A stretch of DNA of 39,183 nt from an uncultured Clostridia bacterium. Its GTDB lineage: Bacteria; Bacillota; Clostridia; Oscillospirales; Oscillospiraceae. The stretch is from assembly GCA_937858235.1 (NCBI GenBank), contig CALLZZ010000303.1, positions 1 to 39,183 on the forward strand. Reading direction: 5' to 3'. This document shows positions 29,610 through 37,544 of this stretch, piece after piece (position 1 is the stretch's first letter; every line of letters begins with the position of its first letter). The position numbers and the translations under genes are program-made. A model generated the notes under the pieces. It saw only the letters and a list, made by a program, of their open reading frames with translations. It was not told the origin of the DNA and made no database searches.

Positions 29610-32132
29610 ATGACAAGCAACAAACTGAACATGGCAGGCCTAGCCGCCGCCGAAGCAAAACGATTGCAGGAACAATATGGCAAAAATGAATTGACCTCAC
29701 AGAAGAAAGAGAGCTTTCTAAGAAAAGTTCTGCACATTATCTGTGAGCCGATGTTTTTGCTGCTGATTGTTGCTGCAATCATCTATTTTATTCTGGGTGA
29801 ACCCAGAGATGGTGCGATTATGCTCATTTTTGTAGTGGGCATTATCAGCATTGATGTCATCCAAGAATGGAAAACAGATAAAACCTTGAACGCTCTCAAG
29901 GATTTGTCTGCCCCACATGTCACAGTCATTCGTGACGGCAAGGAGCAGACAATTGCAAGCTGCGATCTTGTTCCTGGCGACTTAATGATGATTTATGAGG
30001 GAGTCAAAATTCCTGCTGATGGTATTGTGCTAAAATGTAATGACCTGTGCGTGGATGAGTCCTCCTTAACAGGCGAAGCAGAAGGTGTGTGGAAAATTCC
30101 AACCGAAAGTGCAGAGCCCATTTCTGACTATTGGCGGAAGGATTACTGTTATGCAGGAACTTTGGTCACACAAGGAACAGCAACAGTGCTGGTTGACAAA
30201 ATCGGCAGCGGCACCGAGTATGGAAAAATCGGCGTTCATATTGCCGCTGCGCCAGAGGAGCCCACGCCACTGCAAAAGCAGACGGGAAGCCTTGTGAAGC
30301 TGTGCGCGGGGATTGCCGCCGTTCTGTTTGCGCTGGTAGGCATTTTTACTTGGTTCAATATTCCCGACCATCCCTTCGGCGCCCGACTGATTGAGAGTAT
30401 TCTCTCCGGAGTTACGCTGGCCATGGCCATGATTCCGGAGGAGTTCCCGGTGATTCTCACGGTGTTCCTCTCTATGGGCGCATGGCGGCTGGCCAAAAAG
30501 CAGTCTCTGGTACGAAAGCTCCCCAGCGTGGAAACTCTAGGAGCCGTCTCAGTTCTGTGCGTGGATAAAACCGGTACTATCACCATGAACCAAATGGCCA
30601 TGCAGAGCACCTGGGCCGTAGACGGCGACGAGCGCACGCTGTGCGAGATCATGGGAATGGGCTGTGAAACGGATGCCTACGACCCCATGGAAAAGGCCAT
30701 GCTGGCTTATTGCGAAAGTCTTGGAATATCCAGAGACTTCCTCTTTGGCGGCAAGCTGGTCAGTGAGTATGCCTTTACCAACGAGCTGAAAATGATGGGG
30801 CACATTTGGCGACGGGACGACAAACTGGTGATTGCCGCCAAGGGCTCCGCTGAGCAGATTCTGACTATTTGCGACCTGACGGGCGAAGAAAGGGCAACTG
30901 CAGAGCGTAAAATCATGGAAATGTCCACGCAGGGGCTGCGTGTCATTGCGGTTGCTACAGCAAGCCCCGCCAATGAATCGGAGATCCCGCCGCAGATCAC
31001 TGACTGCCGCCTGCGCCTGTGCGGCCTTGTGGGCCTTGCCGATCCTCCCCGTGAAAGTGTCAAGGCGGATATTGCGGTATGCAATAGGGCGGGTATTCGT
31101 GTTGTTATGATTACAGGCGACAACGGAATTACCGCATCCTCTATTGCAAAGAAAATTGGTATGCCAAACAGTGACCATATCATCACAGGCGATATGCTAA
31201 ACGAAATGACTGACGTGCAACTGCGTGAAAGGGTTAAGGATGTCAGCATTTTCTCCCGTGTTATTCCTGAACATAAAATGCGCATTGTGAAAGCGTTTAA
31301 GGACAACGGCGAGATTGTTGCTATGACCGGTGACGGTGTTAATGATGCACCTGCTCTAAAATATGCAGACATCGGCATTGCAATGGGCAAGCGTGGCAGT
31401 GAGGTATCTCGTGAGGCCGCCGACCTTATTTTAATGGATGACAACTTTACCACCATTGTGGAAACAGTCAAGGATGGCAGGCGAATTTATGATAATATCC
31501 GCAAGGCAGTGGGCTATGTGTTCACCATTCACATCCCTATTGCATTTGCCTCCCTGCTTGCACCTATCCTCGGCATTGCGCCGACAGCACTGCTTTTGCT
31601 GCCGCTGCACGTTGTGCTTTTGGAGCTGCTGATTGACCCCACCTGCTCCATTGTGCTGGAGCGCCAGCCTGCCGAAACAGATATTATGGAACGAAAACCT
31701 CGTGACCCCAAGGAAAAGCTTTTGACTGCGCACATTCTGGCGAAAAGCGTGTTGCAGGGTCTTGTCATCTTTGCCGCATCCTTTGGTGCTTACTATGTGA
31801 CGCTCTCCGGCAATGCAGACAATGCATCGGTTGCCCGCGCCATAGGGCTTTCCATTATTATGATTTCCAACTTATTCTTGGTGCAGGTGAACAGCTCTGA
31901 TCATGACTTCGCCCTGCAATCTATCATTCGTCTTGCAAAAGACAAGGTAATGTGGGCCGTGAACTTCGGAACACTTGCGATGCTGGGCATTATCCTTTAC
32001 TCTCCGCTGAATGCATTCTTGAAGCTGGCACCGCTGTCTGTACCCATGCTTTTGAAAGCCGTTGGGATTGCAGCAGTAGCCGTGTTCTGGTATGAGCTTG
32101 TGAAGCTTGTAAAAAAGCTGCTCAGAAGGTAA
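29610..32132 (+). CDS. Cation-translocating P-type ATPase, 840 aa
   Basis: Hallmarks are in order: the actuator loop SSLTGEAEG, TM4 with PEEFPVILT, the phosphorylation site CVDKTGT (Asp319), MITGDNG and the hinge GDGVNDAPALK. About ten membrane segments are present. There is no N-terminal heavy-metal domain and no CPC motif, so it is a P2-like pump rather than a P1B heavy-metal pump. The preceding metal riboswitch indicates export of Co(II), Ni(II) or Fe(II). The start at 29610 has GGAGGG at 7 nt; the frame extends upstream into the riboswitch and is not used there. The truncated methyltransferase follows by 4 nt. Confidence 0.95.
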   Translation: MTSNKLNMAGLAAAEAKRLQEQYGKNELTSQKKESFLRKVLHIICEPMFLLLIVAAIIYFILGEPRDGAIMLIFVVGIISIDVIQEWKTDKTLNALKDLSAPHVTVIRDGKEQTIASCDLVPGDLMMIYEGVKIPADGIVLKCNDLCVDESSLTGEAEGVWKIPTESAEPISDYWRKDYCYAGTLVTQGTATVLVDKIGSGTEYGKIGVHIAAAPEEPTPLQKQTGSLVKLCAGIAAVLFALVGIFTWFNIPDHPFGARLIESILSGVTLAMAMIPEEFPVILTVFLSMGAWRLAKKQSLVRKLPSVETLGAVSVLCVDKTGTITMNQMAMQSTWAVDGDERTLCEIMGMGCETDAYDPMEKAMLAYCESLGISRDFLFGGKLVSEYAFTNELKMMGHIWRRDDKLVIAAKGSAEQILTICDLTGEERATAERKIMEMSTQGLRVIAVATASPANESEIPPQITDCRLRLCGLVGLADPPRESVKADIAVCNRAGIRVVMITGDNGITASSIAKKIGMPNSDHIITGDMLNEMTDVQLRERVKDVSIFSRVIPEHKMRIVKAFKDNGEIVAMTGDGVNDAPALKYADIGIAMGKRGSEVSREAADLILMDDNFTTIVETVKDGRRIYDNIRKAVGYVFTIHIPIAFASLLAPILGIAPTALLLLPLHVVLLELLIDPTCSIVLERQPAETDIMERKPRDPKEKLLTAHILAKSVLQGLVIFAASFGAYYVTLSGNADNASVARAIGLSIIMISNLFLVQVNSSDHDFALQSIIRLAKDKVMWAVNFGTLAMLGIILYSPLNAFLKLAPLSVPMLLKAVGIAAVAVFWYELVKLVKKLLRR

Positions 32133-32136
32133 GCCT

Positions 32137-32508
32137 ATGGGCTGGTATCAAGATATTGCTTTTCCAACGCTGATGCGATGGAATATTGGAAAAAATTCCA
32201 TTTTGAAAAAGCGTACCGCACTGCTGAAACACGCATACGGCAACATTCTTGAAATAGGAATTGGGGAAGGCACCAACCTTCCCCTTTATCCTACTAATAT
32301 TACACACATTGCTACTGTGGAGGCTTATCCTAGAAAGCTGAAGGATAGTGCCATCGAGGTTGCGTTATTTTCGGAAAGTGCCGCTGCACTTCATTTTGAC
32401 GACAACACATTTGATACTGTGGTTTCAACCTTTTCCTTGTGCAGTGTGGATGATTTAGAACAATATAGTCCAGAGTATCCTTGTCAAAGGCAGGTGAGCG
32501 AATTTTAG
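32137..32508 (+). pseudogene. Truncated class I SAM methyltransferase, 123 codons
   Basis: The first 108 or so codons are a normal UbiE-like methyltransferase start: NILEIGIGEGTNLPLYP is motif I, VEAYPRKLKD carries the motif II acidic residue, and FDDNTFDTVVSTFSLCSVDD is the post-II strand. After DDLEQ the sequence turns into an unrelated tail and stops, so about 90 residues are missing. The junction is near 32463. It lies 4 nt after the P-type ATPase and was probably its operon partner. Confidence 0.8.
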
Positions 32509-32515
32509 TTATCAT
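32463..32515 (-). pseudogene. 5' end of a broken minus-strand gene
   Basis: AAGGAG followed at 9 nt by ATG (32515, minus strand) begins MITKIRSPAFDKDTLDYIV, which then runs into the methyltransferase sequence. The good ribosome site and protein-like start suggest a real gene whose remainder was lost. The two broken genes face each other, as expected if a deletion removed both 3' ends. Confidence 0.4.
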
Positions 32516-32601
32516 ATCATTTTTCTCCTTTTTCCTCTGTTCATATGGTGAACATGTTTTCTCTTCAAACCTCACCTTAGATCCTTTAATATCCATTTTC
32601 A

Positions 32602-32656
32602 TTGACAGAAAATAAAAGATGTAGTATCATACAGTTTAGTTGATACTACATCTTTT
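32602..32656 (+). promoter_or_regulatory. Promoter and palindromic operator of the marR-ABC operon
   Basis: TTGACA (32602-32607) and TATCAT (32625-32630) are 17 nt apart. AAAAGATGTAGTATCA (32614-32629) and its exact reverse complement (32641-32656) form a perfect 16-bp inverted repeat spanning the -10 box, followed by Ts. It is a likely MarR operator and could also end transcripts arriving from the ATPase. Confidence 0.75.
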
Positions 32657-32675
32657 TTATGCTGGAGGTGCTATT

Positions 32676-33149
32676 ATGGATGCCACTAAACGGCAAATCA
32701 CAAAGATTGCCCGTGAAGTCAATAAGTTTACTGCCCGTATGCTGAAGCTGGACGATATTGGAACTGCGGAATATGATTTCATCCATGTGGTTCGCAAAAA
32801 TCCCGGCATCACACAGGCTGCCATTCGGGAGATTCTCGCATTGGATAAAGGGGCCGCTGCCCGCCGTGCGGCCAATCTGGAGGCAAAGGGGTATCTTATC
32901 AGAAAGGCAAACCCTGCCGATGGCCGCAGCCAGCTGCTCTATGCCACTGAAAAGGCTGACCAATTAAAAAACTCCAAGGCTTCCGTTGAAGCTCTTTATT
33001 ATGAATATTTGCAGGAAACATTGTCTCCTGAGGAAAATGCTGAGTTCTGTCGGCTGCTGAACATCCTTTACACGCGCTCCAAGGCAGAGAGCAAGGCAGA
33101 CTTTCCAAACCTCATTCACCGCTTTTTAGAAGGGAGCGGAGGAAAATGA
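32676..33149 (+). CDS. MarR-family transcriptional regulator, 157 aa
   Basis: The winged HTH is visible: NPGITQAAIREILALDKGAA and ARRAANLEAKGYLIRKANPA then DGRSQLLYATEKA, the MarR recognition helix and wing with the DxRs motif. Flanking helices form the dimer interface. The start at 32676 has GGAGGT at 7 nt; a longer frame to 32640 lies in the operator. Its stop overlaps the first ABC gene (ATGA), so it heads an operon with the exporter and probably represses it until a drug-like ligand binds. Confidence 0.92.
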   Translation: MDATKRQITKIAREVNKFTARMLKLDDIGTAEYDFIHVVRKNPGITQAAIREILALDKGAAARRAANLEAKGYLIRKANPADGRSQLLYATEKADQLKNSKASVEALYYEYLQETLSPEENAEFCRLLNILYTRSKAESKADFPNLIHRFLEGSGGK

Positions 33150-34912
33150 GCAGCACAAATCAAAATATCAAACAGGTTTCTCAGCCTGACCATATTCTGT
33201 CCTACTTCAAGATGGAACGTTGGTCGCTCACGCTGGTTACGATTTCAGGCATCCTTTACAATGTTGGAATGATTGCGGGGCCATATTTTGAAGGCCGTTT
33301 GGCACAGTGCCTGTTCGACATTATGGGTGGTCGTGAATCCTTTTCCGCCATGCTGTCACTGGCGGTGGTCTATCTGATTGTCATTTTAGCCGTGCAGGTC
33401 ATGCGCTGCGTGAAGCGCTTCTATGTGCGCCGTTTTGCAAATAATACCAGCCGCAACATGCGTCATATGCTCTACAACAGCCTCGTGAACATGAGCCGGG
33501 ATGAACTGGAGCGAGAAAGCATTGGAACGGTGATGACCAAAGCGGTATCGGATGTGGATGCCTGCGCGGAGGGCATGCGAAAGTTCACCACAGAGGTGTT
33601 TGATACCGGCGTGGTGCTGATTGCGTACCTTGCCATGCTGTTTTATTACGACTGGCGTCTGACGCTGATTTCCTGTGCCTTTACCCCTGTCGCTTATTTC
33701 ATCGCAGGACGTTTGAAACACCGGGTAACGCAGTACAACGGGACATACAAAAAAAGCGCCGAACGGCTGAACGGTGCCACCATGGACAGAGTCTCCAATG
33801 CGGTTACCTATCGCATTTACAGCTGTGATAAAAACAGGGACCTAGCTTATGAGGGGTACCTGAGAGACTATGAAAAGTGCGCAGTGGCAGCAAATTTTTG
33901 GGAGAACACCATGCAGCCGCTCTACCACATCATTTCCATGTGCGGTGTGATATTTGTCTTGTATCTGGGCGGTAAAAATGTTACCGGTACTGGCTGGAGC
34001 AACTGGAATATCGCCGCTTTCACCACATTCCTGTCCTGCTTTGCCAAAATGGCGCTCAAGTCATCCAAGACTGCGAAGCTGTTTAATTCTGTTCAAAAGG
34101 CACAGGTTTCCTGGGCGAGAATCAAACCGCTTATGAAAGAGTATGTGGAGCAGTCTACTCTGTCCGATATGGATTTTTCTGCCGGGGCATCGATTAAAGT
34201 GCGGGATTTGTCTCTGCGCTGGGAAAACGGGCAGCAGGTGCTGCACGGGATTTCTTTTTCCGCACAGCCGGGACAAATCATCGGCGTGACGGGAGCAGTT
34301 GCCAGCGGAAAATCCATGCTGGGCAAGGCGCTGTTGGGGGAACTGCCCTACGAGGGTAGCATTGAGGTAGATGAGCGAGAACTGCGCACGCTGAGTTTAT
34401 ACGAGCGCAGCCGGCTGCTGTCCTATCTGGGGCATGAACCGGAGCTGATGACAGAGAGCATTGAAGAAAATATTCGTCTGGGTGAAAAAGGCGAAATAGC
34501 CCGCTGCCTGAAAACGGTGTGTCTGGCAGATGAAATTTGTAAAATGCCGCAGGGAGCGGCTACCTCCGTCGGCAGCGGTGGAATCCGTCTGTCGGGCGGT
34601 CAGCAGGCACGTCTTGCGCTGGCTCGCACCTGCTATCATGCACGGCAGATTTTGATTTTGGATGACCCCTTTTCCGCAGTGGACCAAAAAACCGAACGGG
34701 AGATTTTTGCAAATCTGCGTCTGCTGGCTGCAGACCGCATCGTTATTTTAATTTCCCACCGTTTACAGCTGTTTCCACAGTTGGATCATGTACTCTTTCT
34801 GGAGCATGGCACGAGCGTACTTTCCACCCATTCTGCGCTGATGCGGGGAAACAGCACCTATGAGACACTCTATCAGGCGCAGGCAATGGGAGGTGCAGGC
34901 CATGAAGAATAA
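33146..34912 (+). CDS. ABC exporter half-transporter with degenerate Walker B, 588 aa
   Basis: Six membrane helices (about residues 30-310) are followed by a nucleotide-binding domain: Walker A GAVASGKS, signature RLSGGQQARLALAR and Walker B ILILDDPFSAVD, then the H-loop SHR. The catalytic Glu after Walker B is replaced by Asp (LDD), while the signature is intact. This is the pattern of the catalytically weak half of a heterodimeric exporter such as BmrCD or TM287/288. It overlaps marR by 4 nt and the second half-transporter by 11 nt. Substrate unknown; multidrug or peptide export is likely from the MarR context. Confidence 0.93.
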   Translation: MSSTNQNIKQVSQPDHILSYFKMERWSLTLVTISGILYNVGMIAGPYFEGRLAQCLFDIMGGRESFSAMLSLAVVYLIVILAVQVMRCVKRFYVRRFANNTSRNMRHMLYNSLVNMSRDELERESIGTVMTKAVSDVDACAEGMRKFTTEVFDTGVVLIAYLAMLFYYDWRLTLISCAFTPVAYFIAGRLKHRVTQYNGTYKKSAERLNGATMDRVSNAVTYRIYSCDKNRDLAYEGYLRDYEKCAVAANFWENTMQPLYHIISMCGVIFVLYLGGKNVTGTGWSNWNIAAFTTFLSCFAKMALKSSKTAKLFNSVQKAQVSWARIKPLMKEYVEQSTLSDMDFSAGASIKVRDLSLRWENGQQVLHGISFSAQPGQIIGVTGAVASGKSMLGKALLGELPYEGSIEVDERELRTLSLYERSRLLSYLGHEPELMTESIEENIRLGEKGEIARCLKTVCLADEICKMPQGAATSVGSGGIRLSGGQQARLALARTCYHARQILILDDPFSAVDQKTEREIFANLRLLAADRIVILISHRLQLFPQLDHVLFLEHGTSVLSTHSALMRGNSTYETLYQAQAMGGAGHEE

Positions 34913-36554
34913 GAACGGACTTGGCGTCGTTTTTCGGAAGACCGTCCGTCAAAACAGTGGGATGACCCTTCTCACCGGTATTCTGATCGCCGCCTGTGTG
35001 GCAGCCGCGCTGTTTCCTCCCCTTGTTCTGGAGCAGATGGTAAACCGGCTGACCGGACGGCAGGCCGTTTCTCTTGTGCTGCCCCTTGGTTACTTTGGGC
35101 TGCTGGCACTTTCTGATTTGCTGGAGTCAGGTCAGAGCGTGATGATTACGGTGTTCGGGCAAAAGATGACCCATAGTCTGCGCAGCGAGCTTTGCGCCAA
35201 ACTGAAACGACTGCCGGCGGCTTATTTTACACAGCATGCCCCCGCCAAAATCACCTCTCGCTTTGTCAATGATGTGGATGTGGTGGATTCTCTCTTTACA
35301 AACGGCATTATCGGGATGGTTGCCGATGCGTTTAAGGTACTGAGCATTCTTATGGTCATCTTTTATAAAAGCACCGGGCTTGGAATCCTGATGCTTTTGG
35401 TGACTCCGGCGCTGTTCGCCATGACGCGTCTGTTTCAAAAGCGAATGCTCAAGGCGCAGCTTGCAAACCGTGTCGCCGTCAGCAAGGTAAACAATCATGT
35501 GCCTGAAACCATTCATAACATCCGCACGATTCATACCCTGTTTCGGCAAAAGTACATGGAAGAAAAGTATGATTCCTATATTGAGGAAAGCTACCGTGCC
35601 CTCGATAAGTCCAATCTGTATGATTCCATTTATTCTCCCATCGTCATTTTTGTCAGCTCCTGCGTGATTGCAGTGATGATGGTGTTCGCCGCTTTGGGCG
35701 GTGGAATGCAACAGTTTTTTGGAATTACCGTGGGTACGGCAGTTGCCATCATCGCCTATGTGGGCAAGGTGTTTGAGCCGCTTGAAAGCATCGGCATGGA
35801 GATCCAGAACATTCAGTCTGCTGTGGCAGGCGTAAAGCGAATCAACGAATTCCTGTCTGAAAGAGAGCGCACCGTACCGGAGGGCACCTCAAACAGGGCG
35901 TTTTCCGACGCAAACGGGGAATCAGCTATTAGCTTTGACAATGTGGAATTTGGATATGACGATAAAACCGTAGTCTTACAGGATATGAGTTTTTCTGTGC
36001 AGCAGGGCGAAGCAGTCACATTTATAGGCAGAACCGGTGCCGGAAAAAGCACGCTGTTCAAGTTGATTCTTGGCTTGTATGCTCCGCAAAAAGGGCAAGT
36101 ACTGATCAATGGCATTGATGCCGCCCAGATTTCGGACAAACAAAAAAGAAAGCTGTTCGGTTATGTGGAGCAGACCTTTCATTCAGTTGCCGGAACTGTG
36201 GCGGAGCAAATTTCTCTGTTTGATGATTCCATCGGTCAGAAACAGATTGAAGAAGCTGCAAAACTGGTAGGCCTGCATGAAAATATTATGGAACTGGACC
36301 AGAGGTACAACACGCCGGTGGAAAAGCTCACCTTCTCTCAAGGTCAGTTTCAGCTTCTCTCCATTGCAAGGGCGGTTGCGTCACAGCCTAAAATTTTACT
36401 GCTGGACGAAATCACTGCAAATCTGGACAGTGAAACTGAGTTGCGGGTGCTGCAAGGCCTGGAACGGGCGTGTAAGGGGCGGACCGTATTGTCTATCTCC
36501 CATCGTCTGAATGAGAGCACGCACAGTTCTCGCTTGATTCAAATTGGTGAATAA
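34902..36554 (+). CDS. ABC exporter half-transporter with degenerate signature, 550 aa
   Basis: Six membrane helices and a nucleotide-binding domain with Walker A GRTGAGKST, Walker B ILLLDEITANLD (intact catalytic Glu) and H-loop SHR. The signature reads LTFSQGQFQLLS instead of LSGGQ, so this subunit contributes the broken half of the weak site and the good half of the active site. Together with the previous gene it makes one consensus and one degenerate ATP site. The start at 34902 follows GGGAGGTG at 6 nt and lies inside the end of the first half-transporter gene. Confidence 0.93.
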   Translation: MKNKNGLGVVFRKTVRQNSGMTLLTGILIAACVAAALFPPLVLEQMVNRLTGRQAVSLVLPLGYFGLLALSDLLESGQSVMITVFGQKMTHSLRSELCAKLKRLPAAYFTQHAPAKITSRFVNDVDVVDSLFTNGIIGMVADAFKVLSILMVIFYKSTGLGILMLLVTPALFAMTRLFQKRMLKAQLANRVAVSKVNNHVPETIHNIRTIHTLFRQKYMEEKYDSYIEESYRALDKSNLYDSIYSPIVIFVSSCVIAVMMVFAALGGGMQQFFGITVGTAVAIIAYVGKVFEPLESIGMEIQNIQSAVAGVKRINEFLSERERTVPEGTSNRAFSDANGESAISFDNVEFGYDDKTVVLQDMSFSVQQGEAVTFIGRTGAGKSTLFKLILGLYAPQKGQVLINGIDAAQISDKQKRKLFGYVEQTFHSVAGTVAEQISLFDDSIGQKQIEEAAKLVGLHENIMELDQRYNTPVEKLTFSQGQFQLLSIARAVASQPKILLLDEITANLDSETELRVLQGLERACKGRTVLSISHRLNESTHSSRLIQIGE

Positions 36555-36597
36555 CAAAATGTGAAGCCCTGAGATTCATCCTGAGAGGATAATAACT

Positions 36598-36966
36598 ATG
36601 GATTTGAAAAAAAGAGCACGACAGTTGAAAACCGATATCCCAGCGGTATTTCTGTGTATGAAGGACAAAAACACTCCTGCCATTGCAAAAGTGTTGGCTG
36701 GTGTAACCGTCGCCTATGCCTTATCACCGGTTGATCTGATACCGGATTTTATTCCCGTGCTGGGGTATCTTGACGATGTCATTTTGCTTCCCTTTCTGAT
36801 CGCGCTTACCATTCGTTTTATCCCGCAAGAGCTATTTGAACATTATCGGGAAGAAGCAACGGGCCAATGGGCAAGCGGGAAGCCGAAAAAGTGGTACTAT
36901 GCTCTCCTGATTGTGGCCATCTGGCTTCTTGTTTTATGGCTGATTATAAGAGCATTTCTGTTTTAA
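36598..36966 (+). CDS. YkvA/DUF1232 family membrane protein, 122 aa
   Basis: The DUF1232 core is seen as AYALSPVDLIPDFIPVLGYL followed by DDVILLPFLIAL. A C-terminal membrane helix (YALLIVAIWLLVLWLIIRAF) anchors it. The family occurs widely in Firmicutes; its function is unknown, though it is often next to transport or stress genes. GAGAGGA precedes the ATG. It is 43 nt after the ABC operon and may be co-transcribed. Confidence 0.88.
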   Translation: MDLKKRARQLKTDIPAVFLCMKDKNTPAIAKVLAGVTVAYALSPVDLIPDFIPVLGYLDDVILLPFLIALTIRFIPQELFEHYREEATGQWASGKPKKWYYALLIVAIWLLVLWLIIRAFLF

Positions 36967-37083
36967 CTTTGCAGCTATCACAAGAAACTGGAAATAATAA
37001 ATTGCAGCGCCTGCATTTTTTCTTAGATGCAGACAAGTTGATAATGTTATATTGCATATAACCTGCAATAGGCTGAAAGTATA

Positions 37084-37113
37084 GGCAATCTCACCAATTA
37101 GGATGAGATTGCC
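37084..37113. terminator. Inverted repeat between converging YkvA and DUF3852 genes
   Basis: GGCAATCTCA (37084-37093) and TGAGATTGCC (37104-37113) form a perfect 10-bp stem with a 10-nt loop. T-runs are weak on both sides, but its place between two converging genes suggests a shared terminator. The 36967-37083 stretch also holds nested short palindromes (37046-37069). Confidence 0.55.
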
Positions 37114-37130
37114 CATCTTCTATTTCACCA

Positions 37131-37469
37131 TCACATTCCGAGAATTGTCCAAATATAGGTCGGCGCCGTCAGTGTGAACACCAAACAGGCGAACAGAATT
37201 GCAGGCGCCGCCCACTCAAATTGTCCGTGTTTTCTATAGTCGAAGTATGCAGTCCCCAATTTTGCAAAGAAAAACACCGCCAGAATCAGGTCGATGGCGG
37301 GGAATACCACCTTGTTGACCACGGTTTTAATCTGGCTGGAGGCGTCGTTCCACGTTCCTTCGATTGCCCCGGCCACATCGCCGTTTGCCGCAAAAGCGGT
37401 TGTGCTAAACAACAGGCTTACCATGAGAACAAGCGAGAGTGCCAGTGCAATTTTTTTGTATCTTTTCAT
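37131..37469 (-). CDS. DUF3852 protein, VirB2-like pilin candidate, 112 aa
   Basis: A signal peptide (KRYKKIALALSLVLMVSLLF, cleavage after AFA) is followed by a short soluble segment and two membrane helices (VFPAIDLILAVFFFAKLG and WAAPAILFACLVFTLTA). The layout of a cleaved signal, two helices and a short loop is that of VirB2-type pilins. The start at 37469 has AGGAAGG at about 8 nt; a GTG three codons earlier lies in the ribosome site. DUF3852 is typical of Tn1549-like elements. The pilin role is inference from topology. Confidence 0.85.
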   Translation of the reverse strand: MKRYKKIALALSLVLMVSLLFSTTAFAANGDVAGAIEGTWNDASSQIKTVVNKVVFPAIDLILAVFFFAKLGTAYFDYRKHGQFEWAAPAILFACLVFTLTAPTYIWTILGM

Positions 37470-37492
37470 GAAAACCACCTTCCTGAAATAAG

Positions 37493-37528
37493 GAACAAGG
37501 CCGCAGGATCGCTCCCGCCACCTTGTTC
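37493..37528 (-). terminator. Attenuator-like hairpin between the secreted protein and DUF3852
   Basis: GAACAAGG (37493-37500) pairs with CCTTGTTC (37521-37528), with partial inner pairing. On the minus strand only CCTTATTTC follows, so it is weak there. It lies 17 nt after the stop of the upstream gene and may allow partial readthrough into DUF3852. Confidence 0.45.
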
Positions 37529-37544
37529 TTTTTCTGTGTTATAG

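Noticed and set aside
37046..37069. Nested short palindromes (GTTATA/TATAAC, ATTGCA/TGCAAT) as a possible attachment site
   Set aside because: The arms are only 6 bp, there is no direct-repeat partner in the window and no integrase nearby; AT-rich DNA gives these by chance.
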